In this document: positions 1-8,418 of the stretch, one piece after another | Layout: each line of letters begins with the position of its first letter | Position numbering within the stretch: the stretch's first letter is position 1 | Assembly: GCA_947372005.1 (NCBI GenBank) | Contig: CANBRV010000024.1 | Coordinates: 1 to 15,225, forward strand | DNA from: Comamonadaceae bacterium | Lineage (GTDB): Bacteria; Pseudomonadota; Gammaproteobacteria; Burkholderiales; Burkholderiaceae_C | DNA: 15,225 nt | Reading direction: 5' to 3' | Position numbers and translations under genes: made by a program | The notes under the pieces: generated by a model | The model's input: only the letters and a program-made list of their open reading frames with translations | Told to the model about the DNA's origin: nothing | The model's database searches: none

Positions 1-1
1 T

Positions 2-1180
2 GCAGCTGGTCCTAGTTCATACATCAACAGGCAATGGCTTGCGAGCCGACCTCTTGTTTCGATAGGTCTTATCAGCTACCCACTTTATCTTTGGCATTGG
101 CCTTTGCTCACTTTTGCTCGTATCTTTGAAGGGCAAACACCCACAGTTATCGTTCGCTGTCTCTTGCTTTTAGCTAGCGCTGGCCTCGCCTTTTTAACGT
201 ACCAGTTGATTGAGCGACCCATTCGATTTCCAAATAACCATCGCAAAACATCTAAAGCCGTTGTTAGCCTCTTATGCGTGATCATGCTTGTATTGCTTGT
301 GGTGGGCTATGCCATCACTCGAAACGAAGGCCTACCGTTTAGACATTACCAACGTTTAAATGCCGATTCGAGCAGCATTGTGCTCGGCGGAGATAGAGGC
401 CTGCTTAAACACGCATGCGGCATGCCGAAAAATATAGCCTCTCAATTTGAGTGGTGCCTAAGCCAAGATAAAACAACACCGCCGAACTTCGCCGTTATTG
501 GTGATAGCAAAGGTGAAGCTTTGTACTATGGACTCGCGCGAGAATCAAGACAAGACGAAAACTGGATGATGCTGGGTTCGTTCCCAACATTCAAGCTACA
601 AAAAGATACGCAGCCCCCGAACCTACTTGAACTGGCCTTACGCCAACTCGAACGTGATCCATCTATCCAAACAATCGTACTAGTTAGTAGCTACAGACAT
701 CTTTTTCCAACCGATCACATCAATGGTTTTATTAAAAAGAACTACAGCGATGCGGATATTGAACAGGCCGTCGAGGCGCAAAGTGAAGTACTGCAAAGGC
801 TTCAGCAAGCAAATAAAAAAGTAGCGTTCGTTATCGATAATCCGACCTTGCCTGACCCAAGCAGTTGTATTGAAGGCGAAATGACCTCGCTTCCTGTTCT
901 CAATCGCTTGCTTTATCGTGCTGCTAACCCAAACTGCCAAATGACCTATACCAATCATTTGGTGGGGACGGCGGCTTATCAGCAATTTATCAAACAATTG
1001 GCTAGGCGTAACCCAGCGGTAATCATTTTTAATCCCGCACCTTTGCTATGCGACATTCCTGCAAACAAATGCACATACCACGAGGCCAAGCATTTTTTGT
1101 ACAGCTATGGCGACCATATTTCTGATTACGCAAATTCAAAAATCGCTAAGCAATTACTGCCTTTGCTTCGTGGCCAGTAA
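2..1180 (+). CDS. Acyltransferase 3 family membrane protein with C-terminal SGNH domain, 5' end missing (OafA/YrhL type)
   Basis: Reading frame 2 is open from the left edge to the TAA at 1178-1180, so the gene starts outside the window; 392 residues are visible. The N-terminal part carries the phrase SYPLYLWHWPLL (nt 74-109), a hallmark of the last membrane segments of acyltransferase 3 proteins. Two further hydrophobic helices follow (about nt 145-225 and 245-315). After this comes a soluble region with an SGNH hydrolase block I, GDSK (nt 500-511), and a C-terminal GDHIS near nt 1109. Proteins of this architecture O-acetylate LPS O-antigen or other surface glycans: the membrane part passes the acyl group across the inner membrane and the SGNH domain acts in the periplasm. 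The neighbouring O-antigen ligase and heptosyltransferase fit that role. The usual Asp three residues before the C-terminal His appears to be Tyr here. The true substrate cannot be told. Confidence 0.88.
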   Translation, partial: AAGPSSYINRQWLASRPLVSIGLISYPLYLWHWPLLTFARIFEGQTPTVIVRCLLLLASAGLAFLTYQLIERPIRFPNNHRKTSKAVVSLLCVIMLVLLVVGYAITRNEGLPFRHYQRLNADSSSIVLGGDRGLLKHACGMPKNIASQFEWCLSQDKTTPPNFAVIGDSKGEALYYGLARESRQDENWMMLGSFPTFKLQKDTQPPNLLELALRQLERDPSIQTIVLVSSYRHLFPTDHINGFIKKNYSDADIEQAVEAQSEVLQRLQQANKKVAFVIDNPTLPDPSSCIEGEMTSLPVLNRLLYRAANPNCQMTYTNHLVGTAAYQQFIKQLARRNPAVIIFNPAPLLCDIPANKCTYHEAKHFLYSYGDHISDYANSKIAKQLLPLLRGQ

Positions 1181-2380
1181 TGCCCCCATTATCAAAAAAA
1201 TGAATTCACCCATGCCTGCGCCAAAAAGCGGGCAATTCATCATGCCCATCAAAATCGTAATGGCTAACGTTGCTCTAAGCGCTTGCTGAGCAGCTGAGTC
1301 CAATCGATGCGAGTCATGGTAAATCATTGCAAAAATAGCAAGTAAAAACGCGAGGCCAAGCAACCCACCCTCAACGGCCCAGAGTAAAAATTGCTGATGT
1401 GGATTGCTAGGCGGGTTAACTTTGTCAGCACCGCCCAAGCGAATGTAATTCATTCGCCAACTGCCAGCACCATGTCCTATCAAAGGCTTGTCTTGTATAG
1501 CCTCTAGAGACTTAACCCAATAATCTAAACGCTGCGCCTGTGATGTATCGAAGCTTCCTTTCTGATATTCAAGCACGTCTCGTTTAATCTCAGCCATCTT
1601 GGTTTGAAAACGAGTAGAGACAAAGCTCAGTGAAATCGCCATCACAATTGGTAAAAGCACAGCGACAGGTCTAAGTTTTTTTGGCAACAGCCAATAGATA
1701 GCAAGTGATATTGCCAACAACATAACCAAATAACCAGTTCGCCCTGTCATGACGAAAAACACATTGGTAATCGTTAAAACAACTGCGAGCATCACAACTG
1801 CTTGACGCCATTTTTGTGGAATTTCTGCACGTAAAAACCATAAGATCACAAGCATGAGCGTACTCATCACTGGCTGCTCTAGGGTGCTTGCAAACACAAC
1901 GCCCATACTCGAGTGATACACAGTTAATGCCCATGGCAATGGCACACCTAGCCATAAAAGCCACGAACTAGCAACCACAAATATTTGCCCAATCACAAGC
2001 GCTACGAGCACCTTAAAGGCATCACGCCTTGTCTCAATTAAATAATAAACGGCAGGCAGAACCCATAACCTTGCATGACGCATAAAACTGACCATGCGCT
2101 CGCCATCACCTCCTTCACTCCAAAGCAAGGACAAGTAAAGCCAAGCCAGCCCGATTGCTATAGCTGTGAAAGTGAAATAACCACTTCGTGCCCAGCGAAG
2201 CTCCCCAGCTCGCCAAAGGCTGACCAGCTTTGCCAGAATAGCCAGCACAACGAGTAACTTAGAAATCGACACCAATGCCACGCCCATGCTGACCGACACA
2301 GCTAAGCAGTACAGCGCCGCCATACTAAACGGATGCGTTAAATAAGGGCTCTTAAAAGAAGCGTTATCTAGGCGTTGCAT
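1154..2380 (-). CDS. O-antigen ligase / Wzy-type polymerase family membrane protein (WaaL-like)
   Basis: This is a 408-residue protein with about ten to twelve hydrophobic segments and the Wzy_C/O-antigen ligase pattern. TGRTGYL lies at about residues 212-218, and a large periplasmic loop at about 255-330 includes the stretch PLIGHGAGSW (299-308). Next comes the signature NPHQQFLLWAVEGGLLGL (326-343), with His328 as the likely functional histidine. Members transfer undecaprenyl-linked O-antigen to lipid A-core in the periplasm; related ligases glycosylate proteins, and sequence alone does not separate these. I chose the ATG at 2380, two bases after the stop of the upstream glycosyltransferase. 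A TTG at 2386 that overlaps that stop (TTGA) is possible and adds two residues. No clear Shine-Dalgarno is seen, so translation is probably coupled. Its 3' end overlaps the convergent acyltransferase gene by 27 bases. Confidence 0.85.
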   Translation of the reverse strand: MQRLDNASFKSPYLTHPFSMAALYCLAVSVSMGVALVSISKLLVVLAILAKLVSLWRAGELRWARSGYFTFTAIAIGLAWLYLSLLWSEGGDGERMVSFMRHARLWVLPAVYYLIETRRDAFKVLVALVIGQIFVVASSWLLWLGVPLPWALTVYHSSMGVVFASTLEQPVMSTLMLVILWFLRAEIPQKWRQAVVMLAVVLTITNVFFVMTGRTGYLVMLLAISLAIYWLLPKKLRPVAVLLPIVMAISLSFVSTRFQTKMAEIKRDVLEYQKGSFDTSQAQRLDYWVKSLEAIQDKPLIGHGAGSWRMNYIRLGGADKVNPPSNPHQQFLLWAVEGGLLGLAFLLAIFAMIYHDSHRLDSAAQQALRATLAITILMGMMNCPLFGAGMGEFIFLIMGALLATKQRQ

Positions 2381-2382
2381 GA

Positions 2383-3447
2383 TCAAAGCGCGGACAAATG
2401 GCGGACCGCCAAAACAATGTCATCTGCCTTGTAAGGGACAACTAAACGCACACACCAAGGCACGTCATGATAAGAAGTGACCTCGGCATATGTAAAAAGC
2501 ACCAAGGTTGGTTTGTTCAGCGCGACAGCCATGTGATAAGGGCCTGAATCCGTTGAAATAAAAACATCTGCAGCATCAATCACGCCCGTCAAACCACAGA
2601 TAGTTGATTGCCCAGCCCAGTCGATGATGTGACTTGTATCACTCCATTTTTTTTGATATGCCGCCATAAACGCTTGGTTAATATCCTTCTCAAACGCTGC
2701 GCCCGTGAGCACCAAATTAAATGGCCTCTGTACATAAATGCGTCCGAGCGCATCTGCAAGTAACTCTAGATTCGGGCGCTTGTGCAGCGCATCTGGCGTG
2801 CCACAACCAATGTTGAGACCCACCACCATACGGTTTGCTGGCAATTTTGATAGCTGTGTATTCAGTTCATCGCGCGCGTACGCGCCATCGGCTGTCACTC
2901 TCAACTCAATCGCTTGCCCTCTTCGCTCTAAACCCAAAGCGGCCAGCGCCACGTAGTCTCGCTGGGTGTAATCCATCGGCAACGAGAGTCTGTGCGTTTT
3001 CGCGAATTGCTTGAGTGATGGTGCCGCTTGGTCATAAAAAAATGATCGTCCAACAAAGCTTGCAATACCCACAGTTCTCGCGCCACTTGCCTTGGCGCAG
3101 GTTCGAGTCACTAGGCTCGTACGCATGCCTCCCGCTTCAAAGTCAATAATAAGATCAGGGTTCACCTTTGCGCAAACCATCTTCGTCTCATCCAAGATCG
3201 ACTTCAGCGGCATGTTCTTTGCCCCCGACTCATGCGGTGAACCGCTTCGTATCGTTATGAAATGAGCACTTGCAAGCAAGTGATGATTTTTGATGAGCTC
3301 TTCTGTGGCATAACCTTTTTGCTTCGACAAGAATAATAAATGCAACTGCGCATCTGGCCACCGATTTTTAAGCGTTCGCCAAGCGGCTGAGCTACGAAGC
3401 AAATCGCCAACGCCCACGCTGTGAGCCTTGACCATTAAGATATTCAT
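2383..3447 (-). CDS. Glycosyltransferase family 9, heptosyltransferase-like
   Basis: A 354-residue soluble or membrane-associated GT-B enzyme of the ADP-heptose:LPS heptosyltransferase family. The N-terminus MNILMVKAHSVGVGDLLRSS matches the family opening, with Asp15 at the position of the catalytic acidic residue in WaaC-type enzymes. The C-terminal domain has NIGCGTPDALHKRPN (about 212-226) and the donor-binding phrase STDSGPYHMA (about 298-307). Such enzymes add heptose or other sugars to the LPS inner core at the cytoplasmic face of the inner membrane. The ATG at 3447 overlaps the decarboxylase stop as ATGA and gives the expected N-terminus; a TTG at 3456 would add three residues with no family support. 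Little Shine-Dalgarno is visible, so translational coupling is likely. The O-antigen ligase gene follows directly. Acceptor and sugar cannot be assigned; it is not clearly WaaC or WaaF. Confidence 0.85.
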   Translation of the reverse strand: MNILMVKAHSVGVGDLLRSSAAWRTLKNRWPDAQLHLLFLSKQKGYATEELIKNHHLLASAHFITIRSGSPHESGAKNMPLKSILDETKMVCAKVNPDLIIDFEAGGMRTSLVTRTCAKASGARTVGIASFVGRSFFYDQAAPSLKQFAKTHRLSLPMDYTQRDYVALAALGLERRGQAIELRVTADGAYARDELNTQLSKLPANRMVVGLNIGCGTPDALHKRPNLELLADALGRIYVQRPFNLVLTGAAFEKDINQAFMAAYQKKWSDTSHIIDWAGQSTICGLTGVIDAADVFISTDSGPYHMAVALNKPTLVLFTYAEVTSYHDVPWCVRLVVPYKADDIVLAVRHLSAL

Positions 3448-5729
3448 CGCACGCAATCTGCAAAATAACGTGTGATACCGTCCGCGCCTTTTTCTTCCAC
3501 AAGGCCATGGATATCGGTCTCAAATCCAGGGCACTCGCGGTTGAATTCACGTGCAAACTTGAGGTAATCCACAATTTTTTTATTGAACACTTCTCCGGGA
3601 ATTAAAAGCGGAATGCCGGGTGGATACGGGGTTACCAAGCCTACCGTAATGCGGCCTTCTAGCTTGTCAATCTCTACGCGCTCGGTTTTGCGGTGGGCGA
3701 TGTAAGCATAGGCATCGCTTGGAGTCATGGCGGGTGTTAAATCACTCTGGTATACGTCCGTCGTCAAGCGCGCGATGTCATGCTTGGCGTAAAGCGTATG
3801 CACGTGCTGACAAAGATCGCGCAGCCCCATGCGTTCGTAACGCGGATGAGCTTTGCAAAACTCGGGCAGGATACGCCACATCGGCTGATTGCGGTCATAG
3901 TCATCTTTAAACTGTTGCAAAGCCGTGAGCAGCGTGTTCCAGCGCCCCTTAGTAATACCAATTGTGAACATGATGAAGAAGCTGTACAGCCCCGTCTTCT
4001 CCACAATCACACCGTGCTCGGCCAAAAATTTGGTCACGATACTGGCTGGAATACCTGTTTTGGCAAACTTACCGTTCAAGTCAAGCCCAGGGGTCACGAT
4101 GGTCGATTTAATTGGATCGAGCATATTGAAGCCGTCGGCCATCTTACCAAAGCCGTGCCAATTGCGGGCGGTGTTTTCGCCCGTCTTGCTACTGCGCGAC
4201 TCGCCCTTGATAATCCAAGCGTCTGCCTTGCCAATGCCCTCTTCAGCCAGCTTATCGGGGCCCCACACCTTAAACCACCAGTCCTTGCCATACTCCGCAT
4301 CCACCTTGCGCATGGCACGCCTAAAGTCTAGTGCTTCAGCAATGGACTCTTCTACCAGCGCGGTCCCGCCGGGCGCTTCCATCATGGCCGCAGCCACATC
4401 GCAGCTGGCAATGATGGCGTACTGAGGGCTGGTGCTGGTATGCATCAAATACGCTTCGTTAAACAAATGTCTGTCCAACTTGCGATTTTGCGAATCTTGT
4501 ACCAGTACATGACTGGCTTGGCTGATGCCAGCAAGCAACTTGTGCGTAGACTGGGTCGCAAAAGTCAGAGCTTCTTTGGGGCGCGTGCGGTTTTTGCCCA
4601 TCGAATGATACGTGCCATAAAACTTATGGAACGCCGCATGTGGCAACCAAGCCTCGTCAAAGTGAAGCGTATCCACATACCCATCTAGCAAATTCTTAAT
4701 CGTCTCGGTGTTATAGAGAACACCGTCATACGTTGATTGCGTCACCGTCATCACGCGAGGCTTGACTTTTTTGGGGTCTACGTGTTTGAGTAGTGGGTTA
4801 GCGGCAATTTTTTTGCGAATACTAGCGGGTTCAAACTCTTCTTTGGGAATCGGGCCAATGATGCCAAAGTGGTTGCGGGTCGGCTTCATAAAGACAGGAA
4901 TCGCGCCCGTCATGATGATGGCGTGCAAGATCGATTTGTGGCAATTTCTGTCTACAACCACTACATCGCCTGGCGCGACCGTGTGATGCCACACCATCTT
5001 GTTTGAGGTGCTCGTGCCATTGGTCACAAAAAAGCAATGATCGGCATTAAAAATACGCGCCGCGTTCTTCTCCGACTCACCAATCGCGCCATCATGATCT
5101 AACAATTGACCCAGCTCTTCCACTGCATTGCAAACGTCGGCGCGAAGCATGTTTTCGCCAAAGAATTGATGAAACATCTGTCCAATCGGCGTCTTCAAAA
5201 ATGCCACACCGCCCGAGTGCCCCGGGCAATGCCAAGAGTACGAGCCATCCTGCGCATAATGCACCAAAGCTTTAAAGAACGGGGGTTTCACGCCATCCAA
5301 GTAGCTTTTGGCTTCACGAATGATGTGCTTCGCCACAAACTCAGGCGTATCTTCAAACATGTGAATAAAGCCGTGCAGCTCGCGCAAAATGTCGTTAGGC
5401 AAATGGCGGCTGGTCTTAGTCTCGCCATAGATGTAAATAGGGACATCCGCATTTTTACGGCGCACCTCTTCAATAAAGGTACGCAGACCGAGCACCGCAG
5501 GATCGAGCTCAGGGCCAGGCGTGAATTCATCATCATCCACAGACAAGATAAACGCACTGGCGCGGCTTTGCTGCTGCGCAAACTGCGAAAGATCGCCGTA
5601 GCTTGTTGCGCCGAGCACTTCAAAGCCCTCAGATTCAATGGCATCGGCAAGCGCGCGAATCCCAGAGCCAGACGTATTTTCAGTGCGGAAATCTTCGTCA
5701 ATAATGACAATGGGGAAACGAAATTTCAT
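3444..5729 (-). CDS. PLP-dependent arginine/lysine/ornithine decarboxylase
   Basis: A 761-residue fold-type I PLP enzyme of the large bacterial Arg/Lys/Orn decarboxylase family (AdiA, LdcI/CadA, SpeF), whose members have 710-760 residues. It has an N-terminal flavodoxin-like wing domain (about 1-130, starting MKFRFPIVIIDEDF). The major PLP domain has HCPGHSGG (167-174), the ELGQLLDHDG region (205-214), FDEAW (357-361, Asp358 to bind the pyridine nitrogen) and STHKLLAG (394-401, Lys397 as the Schiff-base lysine). The C-terminal domain contains PYPPGIPLLIPGE. The reaction consumes a proton and gives cadaverine, putrescine or agmatine, serving acid resistance or polyamine supply. Substrate cannot be told from the motifs. 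Weak Shine-Dalgarno GAAAG about 6 bases before the ATG. It is the first gene of a leftward cluster and its stop overlaps the glycosyltransferase start. Confidence 0.93.
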   Translation of the reverse strand: MKFRFPIVIIDEDFRTENTSGSGIRALADAIESEGFEVLGATSYGDLSQFAQQQSRASAFILSVDDDEFTPGPELDPAVLGLRTFIEEVRRKNADVPIYIYGETKTSRHLPNDILRELHGFIHMFEDTPEFVAKHIIREAKSYLDGVKPPFFKALVHYAQDGSYSWHCPGHSGGVAFLKTPIGQMFHQFFGENMLRADVCNAVEELGQLLDHDGAIGESEKNAARIFNADHCFFVTNGTSTSNKMVWHHTVAPGDVVVVDRNCHKSILHAIIMTGAIPVFMKPTRNHFGIIGPIPKEEFEPASIRKKIAANPLLKHVDPKKVKPRVMTVTQSTYDGVLYNTETIKNLLDGYVDTLHFDEAWLPHAAFHKFYGTYHSMGKNRTRPKEALTFATQSTHKLLAGISQASHVLVQDSQNRKLDRHLFNEAYLMHTSTSPQYAIIASCDVAAAMMEAPGGTALVEESIAEALDFRRAMRKVDAEYGKDWWFKVWGPDKLAEEGIGKADAWIIKGESRSSKTGENTARNWHGFGKMADGFNMLDPIKSTIVTPGLDLNGKFAKTGIPASIVTKFLAEHGVIVEKTGLYSFFIMFTIGITKGRWNTLLTALQQFKDDYDRNQPMWRILPEFCKAHPRYERMGLRDLCQHVHTLYAKHDIARLTTDVYQSDLTPAMTPSDAYAYIAHRKTERVEIDKLEGRITVGLVTPYPPGIPLLIPGEVFNKKIVDYLKFAREFNRECPGFETDIHGLVEEKGADGITRYFADCVR

Positions 5730-5904
5730 GCGTAACTTTCAAGAGTGAAATTTTTGATAAGGCGCGAAGTTTAAGGCACATTGTGCACATGAGAGGAATG
5801 AAATAGAAACATCCACAATTTCATGGACCGCAGGGCAAACGTGTATCGAGTGACGTCTAGTAAAATAGTTGATCAATTACCGTACAACGACTGGGCGAAG
5901 ATTA
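5730..5904. promoter_or_regulatory. Divergent intergenic region between decarboxylase and ArnT-like gene
   Basis: This 175-base stretch is the only real intergenic gap and must hold promoters for both outward clusters. On the plus strand TAAAAT at 5861-5866, preceded by TAG, looks like a -10 element for the ArnT-like gene, but no good -35 box sits 16-18 bases upstream. On the minus strand no convincing -10/-35 pair is visible; TTATCA near 5755-5760 is a weak candidate. Short palindromes are listed separately. No riboswitch-like structure or small ORF with a ribosome site was recognised. Confidence 0.45.
5776..5789. promoter_or_regulatory. Overlapping short palindromes, possible operator
   Basis: GCACA-T-TGTGC (5776-5786) is a perfect inverted repeat with a one-base centre. 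It overlaps a second perfect palindrome TGTGCACA (5782-5789). It lies 47-60 bases upstream of the decarboxylase start, where a repressor or activator would act. Short palindromes arise by chance, so this is only a candidate site. Confidence 0.25.
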
Positions 5905-7335
5905 ATGACACATCCGGCAGCTAAAAAAGATGCGTTCACACAACTCCTCCTCGCAACTCTTGTTATCATCATTCTTCTCCGTTTTGCACTGCTGGGCAGC
6001 TATCCCCTGCTAGGTACGACCGAGCCGCGCTATGCGGAACTCGCCAGAAAAATGCTGGCCACGGGTGATTGGGTCACGCTGTGGGTACTGGATGGTGTCC
6101 CCCTGTGGGGAAAGCCGCCATTGCTCTTTTGGCTGGATACGATCTCTATGGGCTTATTTGGTGTTAACGAATTTGCCGTCCGATTACCGCCGTTTTTAGC
6201 CTCACTGGGAACGCTCTCGCTACTGTGGTTTTGGCCTACCAAGTCAAGCAAAATGCCACTCATTGCAGGCCTCATTTATATATCTACGCCTGTTGGATTT
6301 TTAGCTACAGGTTTTGTGGCCACTGACATTTTTTTGGCGGGTGGATTGGCTTTGTCCATGGTGAGTTTTTGGCGTGCAGTCTCCAACAATGAATCAAATG
6401 ACAATCAACCAAACCAAACAACTATTTGGCATTGGTTATTTTTTGTTGGTATGGCGATTGGTCTACTCGCCAAAGGCCCACTCTCACTTGTTTTGCTGGG
6501 TGTTGCTTTGCTTTTGTGGGTGAGCTTCGATCCGATCGCACGCGTGCGCTTAGCCTGGCAGAGTCTGCCATGGTGGCGAGGCCTTGCATTGATGGCTCTC
6601 CTTGCATTTCCTTGGTACATCATGGCTGAGATTCGCACTCCTGGCTTTCTCAATCATTTCATCATTGGCGAGCACATCCAAAGATTCTTAGTTAAAGATT
6701 GGGACGGTGGACGTTTCGCCCCTAGTCATGGAGAGCCACTTGGCATGATTTGGTGGTTTGCACTTGAATCTTTTATGCCTTGGATCTTGCTCATAATCCC
6801 TAGCGTTTATGTTCTATACAAAACCAAACCATCTTTGCAAGTTCAATATCTTTTGTGCTGGGTTTTAGCACCTTTGTTGTTTTTTTCGCTTTCGCATAAC
6901 ATCCTAGAAGCCTATGTATTACCTGCGCTACCTGCATTTGCCATCTTGATGGGGCTGGCCATTGATCAGTTGATCTTGCAGCGCAGAGGCTGGCGCTGGA
7001 GCATGCTTTTGGCTGCTATAACGCCATTGGTGATGCTGGTCTTGGTTTTATTTTTTTACCAAGCCTTCGAAACACAATCACAAAAACATTTGCTTAAGAA
7101 CTGGACGCCAAGTACACCACTTATTTATGTCGGTGGCGTGCCGCCTTCAGGCGTCTTTTATTCAAACAATCAAGCTAAAGAGGCCGCTAGTTTTTCCGCT
7201 ATTGAAAAAATGCAATCTCAGCAACCTAGAACGGTCGTGATGCATCAAACTATATTTGACAGTTTGTCACCCAAGCAAAAAACAGACTGGCAACTAATCG
7301 AAGCCTACAGCGAATACGTCATGCTGCGAAAATAG
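5905..7335 (+). CDS. ArnT-like polyprenyl-phosphate glycosyltransferase (GT83/PMT family)
   Basis: A 476-residue inner-membrane glycosyltransferase of the ArnT/PMT superfamily. Near the N-terminus, after a first membrane helix (about 12-34), is the periplasmic motif GTTEPRYAELARKM (37-50). WGKPPLLFW (68-76) follows, then repeated hydrophobic helices with AKGPL (189-193). Further on are the amphipathic FLNHFIIGEHIQRF (248-261) and AYVLPALPAFAIL (336-348), then a short soluble C-terminus (about 390-476). ArnT moves 4-amino-4-deoxy-L-arabinose from undecaprenyl phosphate to lipid A; homologues move other sugars to LPS or protein, so the sugar is not assigned. I chose the ATG at 5905, which is preceded by GGGCGAAG. 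An upstream TTG at 5869 would add 12 residues and overlap the putative -10. It is the first gene of a cluster with lptF and lptG. Confidence 0.82.
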   Translation: MTHPAAKKDAFTQLLLATLVIIILLRFALLGSYPLLGTTEPRYAELARKMLATGDWVTLWVLDGVPLWGKPPLLFWLDTISMGLFGVNEFAVRLPPFLASLGTLSLLWFWPTKSSKMPLIAGLIYISTPVGFLATGFVATDIFLAGGLALSMVSFWRAVSNNESNDNQPNQTTIWHWLFFVGMAIGLLAKGPLSLVLLGVALLLWVSFDPIARVRLAWQSLPWWRGLALMALLAFPWYIMAEIRTPGFLNHFIIGEHIQRFLVKDWDGGRFAPSHGEPLGMIWWFALESFMPWILLIIPSVYVLYKTKPSLQVQYLLCWVLAPLLFFSLSHNILEAYVLPALPAFAILMGLAIDQLILQRRGWRWSMLLAAITPLVMLVLVLFFYQAFETQSQKHLLKNWTPSTPLIYVGGVPPSGVFYSNNQAKEAASFSAIEKMQSQQPRTVVMHQTIFDSLSPKQKTDWQLIEAYSEYVMLRK

Positions 7336-7341
7336 CTACTC

Positions 7342-8406
7342 ATGATTTTTAAACAATCACTCCAGCGAGAGTTATCCCGAACCTTTGGTGCCACCTTAGT
7401 CGTGCTGGTAACTATTGTGATGACCATGATGCTCATTCGAACATTAGGTCTAGCATCTAAGGGATTAGCTAATCCACAAGAAGTGCTTTTAATCATGGCC
7501 TACTCCGTAATGGGACATGCTCCCACTATTTTGGCGCTATCCCTTTTTATTACGGTTGTCAGCACAATGGCTCGAATGATCCGCGATAGTGAAGTCGTGA
7601 TCTGGCTGAGCAGCGGCAAGAGCATCACCAGTTTTATACGCCCTTTGTTCAGCTTTGCTGCGCCCATCTTTATAACGATAGCCTTAATGGCATTCATGAT
7701 TTGGCCTTGGGCTAATGGCCGGCTGCAAGATTTACGAGACCGCTATGAACAGCGCGGTGATCTCGAGCGAATCGTACCTGGGGAGTTTCAAGAATCTGCA
7801 AATGGGATGCGCGTTATTTACGTCGACAAGTCTGAGATCAAAAATTTGAACGACGCCCGCGCCAATAATGTATTTATTGCCCACTCCACTCAAGGCAAAG
7901 AAACGATCACATCAGCTCAAAAAGGACATATTGACATCATTAAAGGTGAAAAATATCTCATCCTAGATAAAGGGCATCAACTGGTTATCGACAACGTGAA
8001 ACAGGGGATCAAGCTAATGGAGTTCGAACGAATGGGCTCTCTTATTAGTACTAGCGATATGGAGCAGTCTATTGGTTTTCCTAACGCCCGAACAACACTG
8101 ACCTTGTTAAAAGAGCCAAAGCTAGACAACCAAGGAGAATTATCTTGGCGCATTGGAATCGTGTTGGCATCCATTAATTTGATGTTGTTTGCACTTGCAA
8201 CTGCAAACACCAAGCCGCGCGGAGCAAGAAGCAGTCATTTACTTTTCGCCATATTAGCTTTTGTTACCTATTACAACTTCATTAACGTTGGGCAAAATTG
8301 GATTGCTTCAGGTCGCATTAGCTTTTTTGCGGTTATCTGTATGCTGCATGGGGTGATGGCTTTATCGATCTTCGCTTGGCTAGCGCGTCGCCAATATCGA
8401 CCTTAG
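7342..8406 (+). CDS. lptF: LPS export ABC transporter permease LptF
   Basis: A 354-residue YjgP/YjgQ family permease. It has three N-terminal helices (about 12-34, 52-76, 100-121), a periplasmic beta-jellyroll-type domain (about 125-262, starting with the VPGEFQE phrase at 145-151) and three C-terminal helices (about 268-288, 298-318, 325-347). LptF pairs with LptG and the ATPase LptB to extract LPS from the inner membrane and feed it to the periplasmic LptC-LptA bridge. The assignment as F rather than G rests on being first of the pair, on PGEF, and on the adjacent gene having the G-type signatures. The start lies 6 bases after the stop of the ArnT-like gene with no clear Shine-Dalgarno, so coupling to the upstream gene is likely. 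No lptB or lptA gene is in the window. Confidence 0.92.
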   Translation: MIFKQSLQRELSRTFGATLVVLVTIVMTMMLIRTLGLASKGLANPQEVLLIMAYSVMGHAPTILALSLFITVVSTMARMIRDSEVVIWLSSGKSITSFIRPLFSFAAPIFITIALMAFMIWPWANGRLQDLRDRYEQRGDLERIVPGEFQESANGMRVIYVDKSEIKNLNDARANNVFIAHSTQGKETITSAQKGHIDIIKGEKYLILDKGHQLVIDNVKQGIKLMEFERMGSLISTSDMEQSIGFPNARTTLTLLKEPKLDNQGELSWRIGIVLASINLMLFALATANTKPRGARSSHLLFAILAFVTYYNFINVGQNWIASGRISFFAVICMLHGVMALSIFAWLARRQYRP

Positions 8407-8418
8407 TCATACTTGAAA

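Noticed and set aside
1230..1247. Small hairpin GGGCA-8 bases-TGCCC downstream of the acyltransferase stop, considered as a terminator
   Set aside because: The stem is only 5 base pairs, no T-run follows, and it lies inside the O-antigen ligase coding sequence.
5106..5735. 209-codon plus-strand frame opposite the decarboxylase
   Set aside because: It is a shadow of a strongly supported gene; its translation has no recognisable domain and no ribosome site was seen. The same applies to 3780-4331 and 3925-4425.
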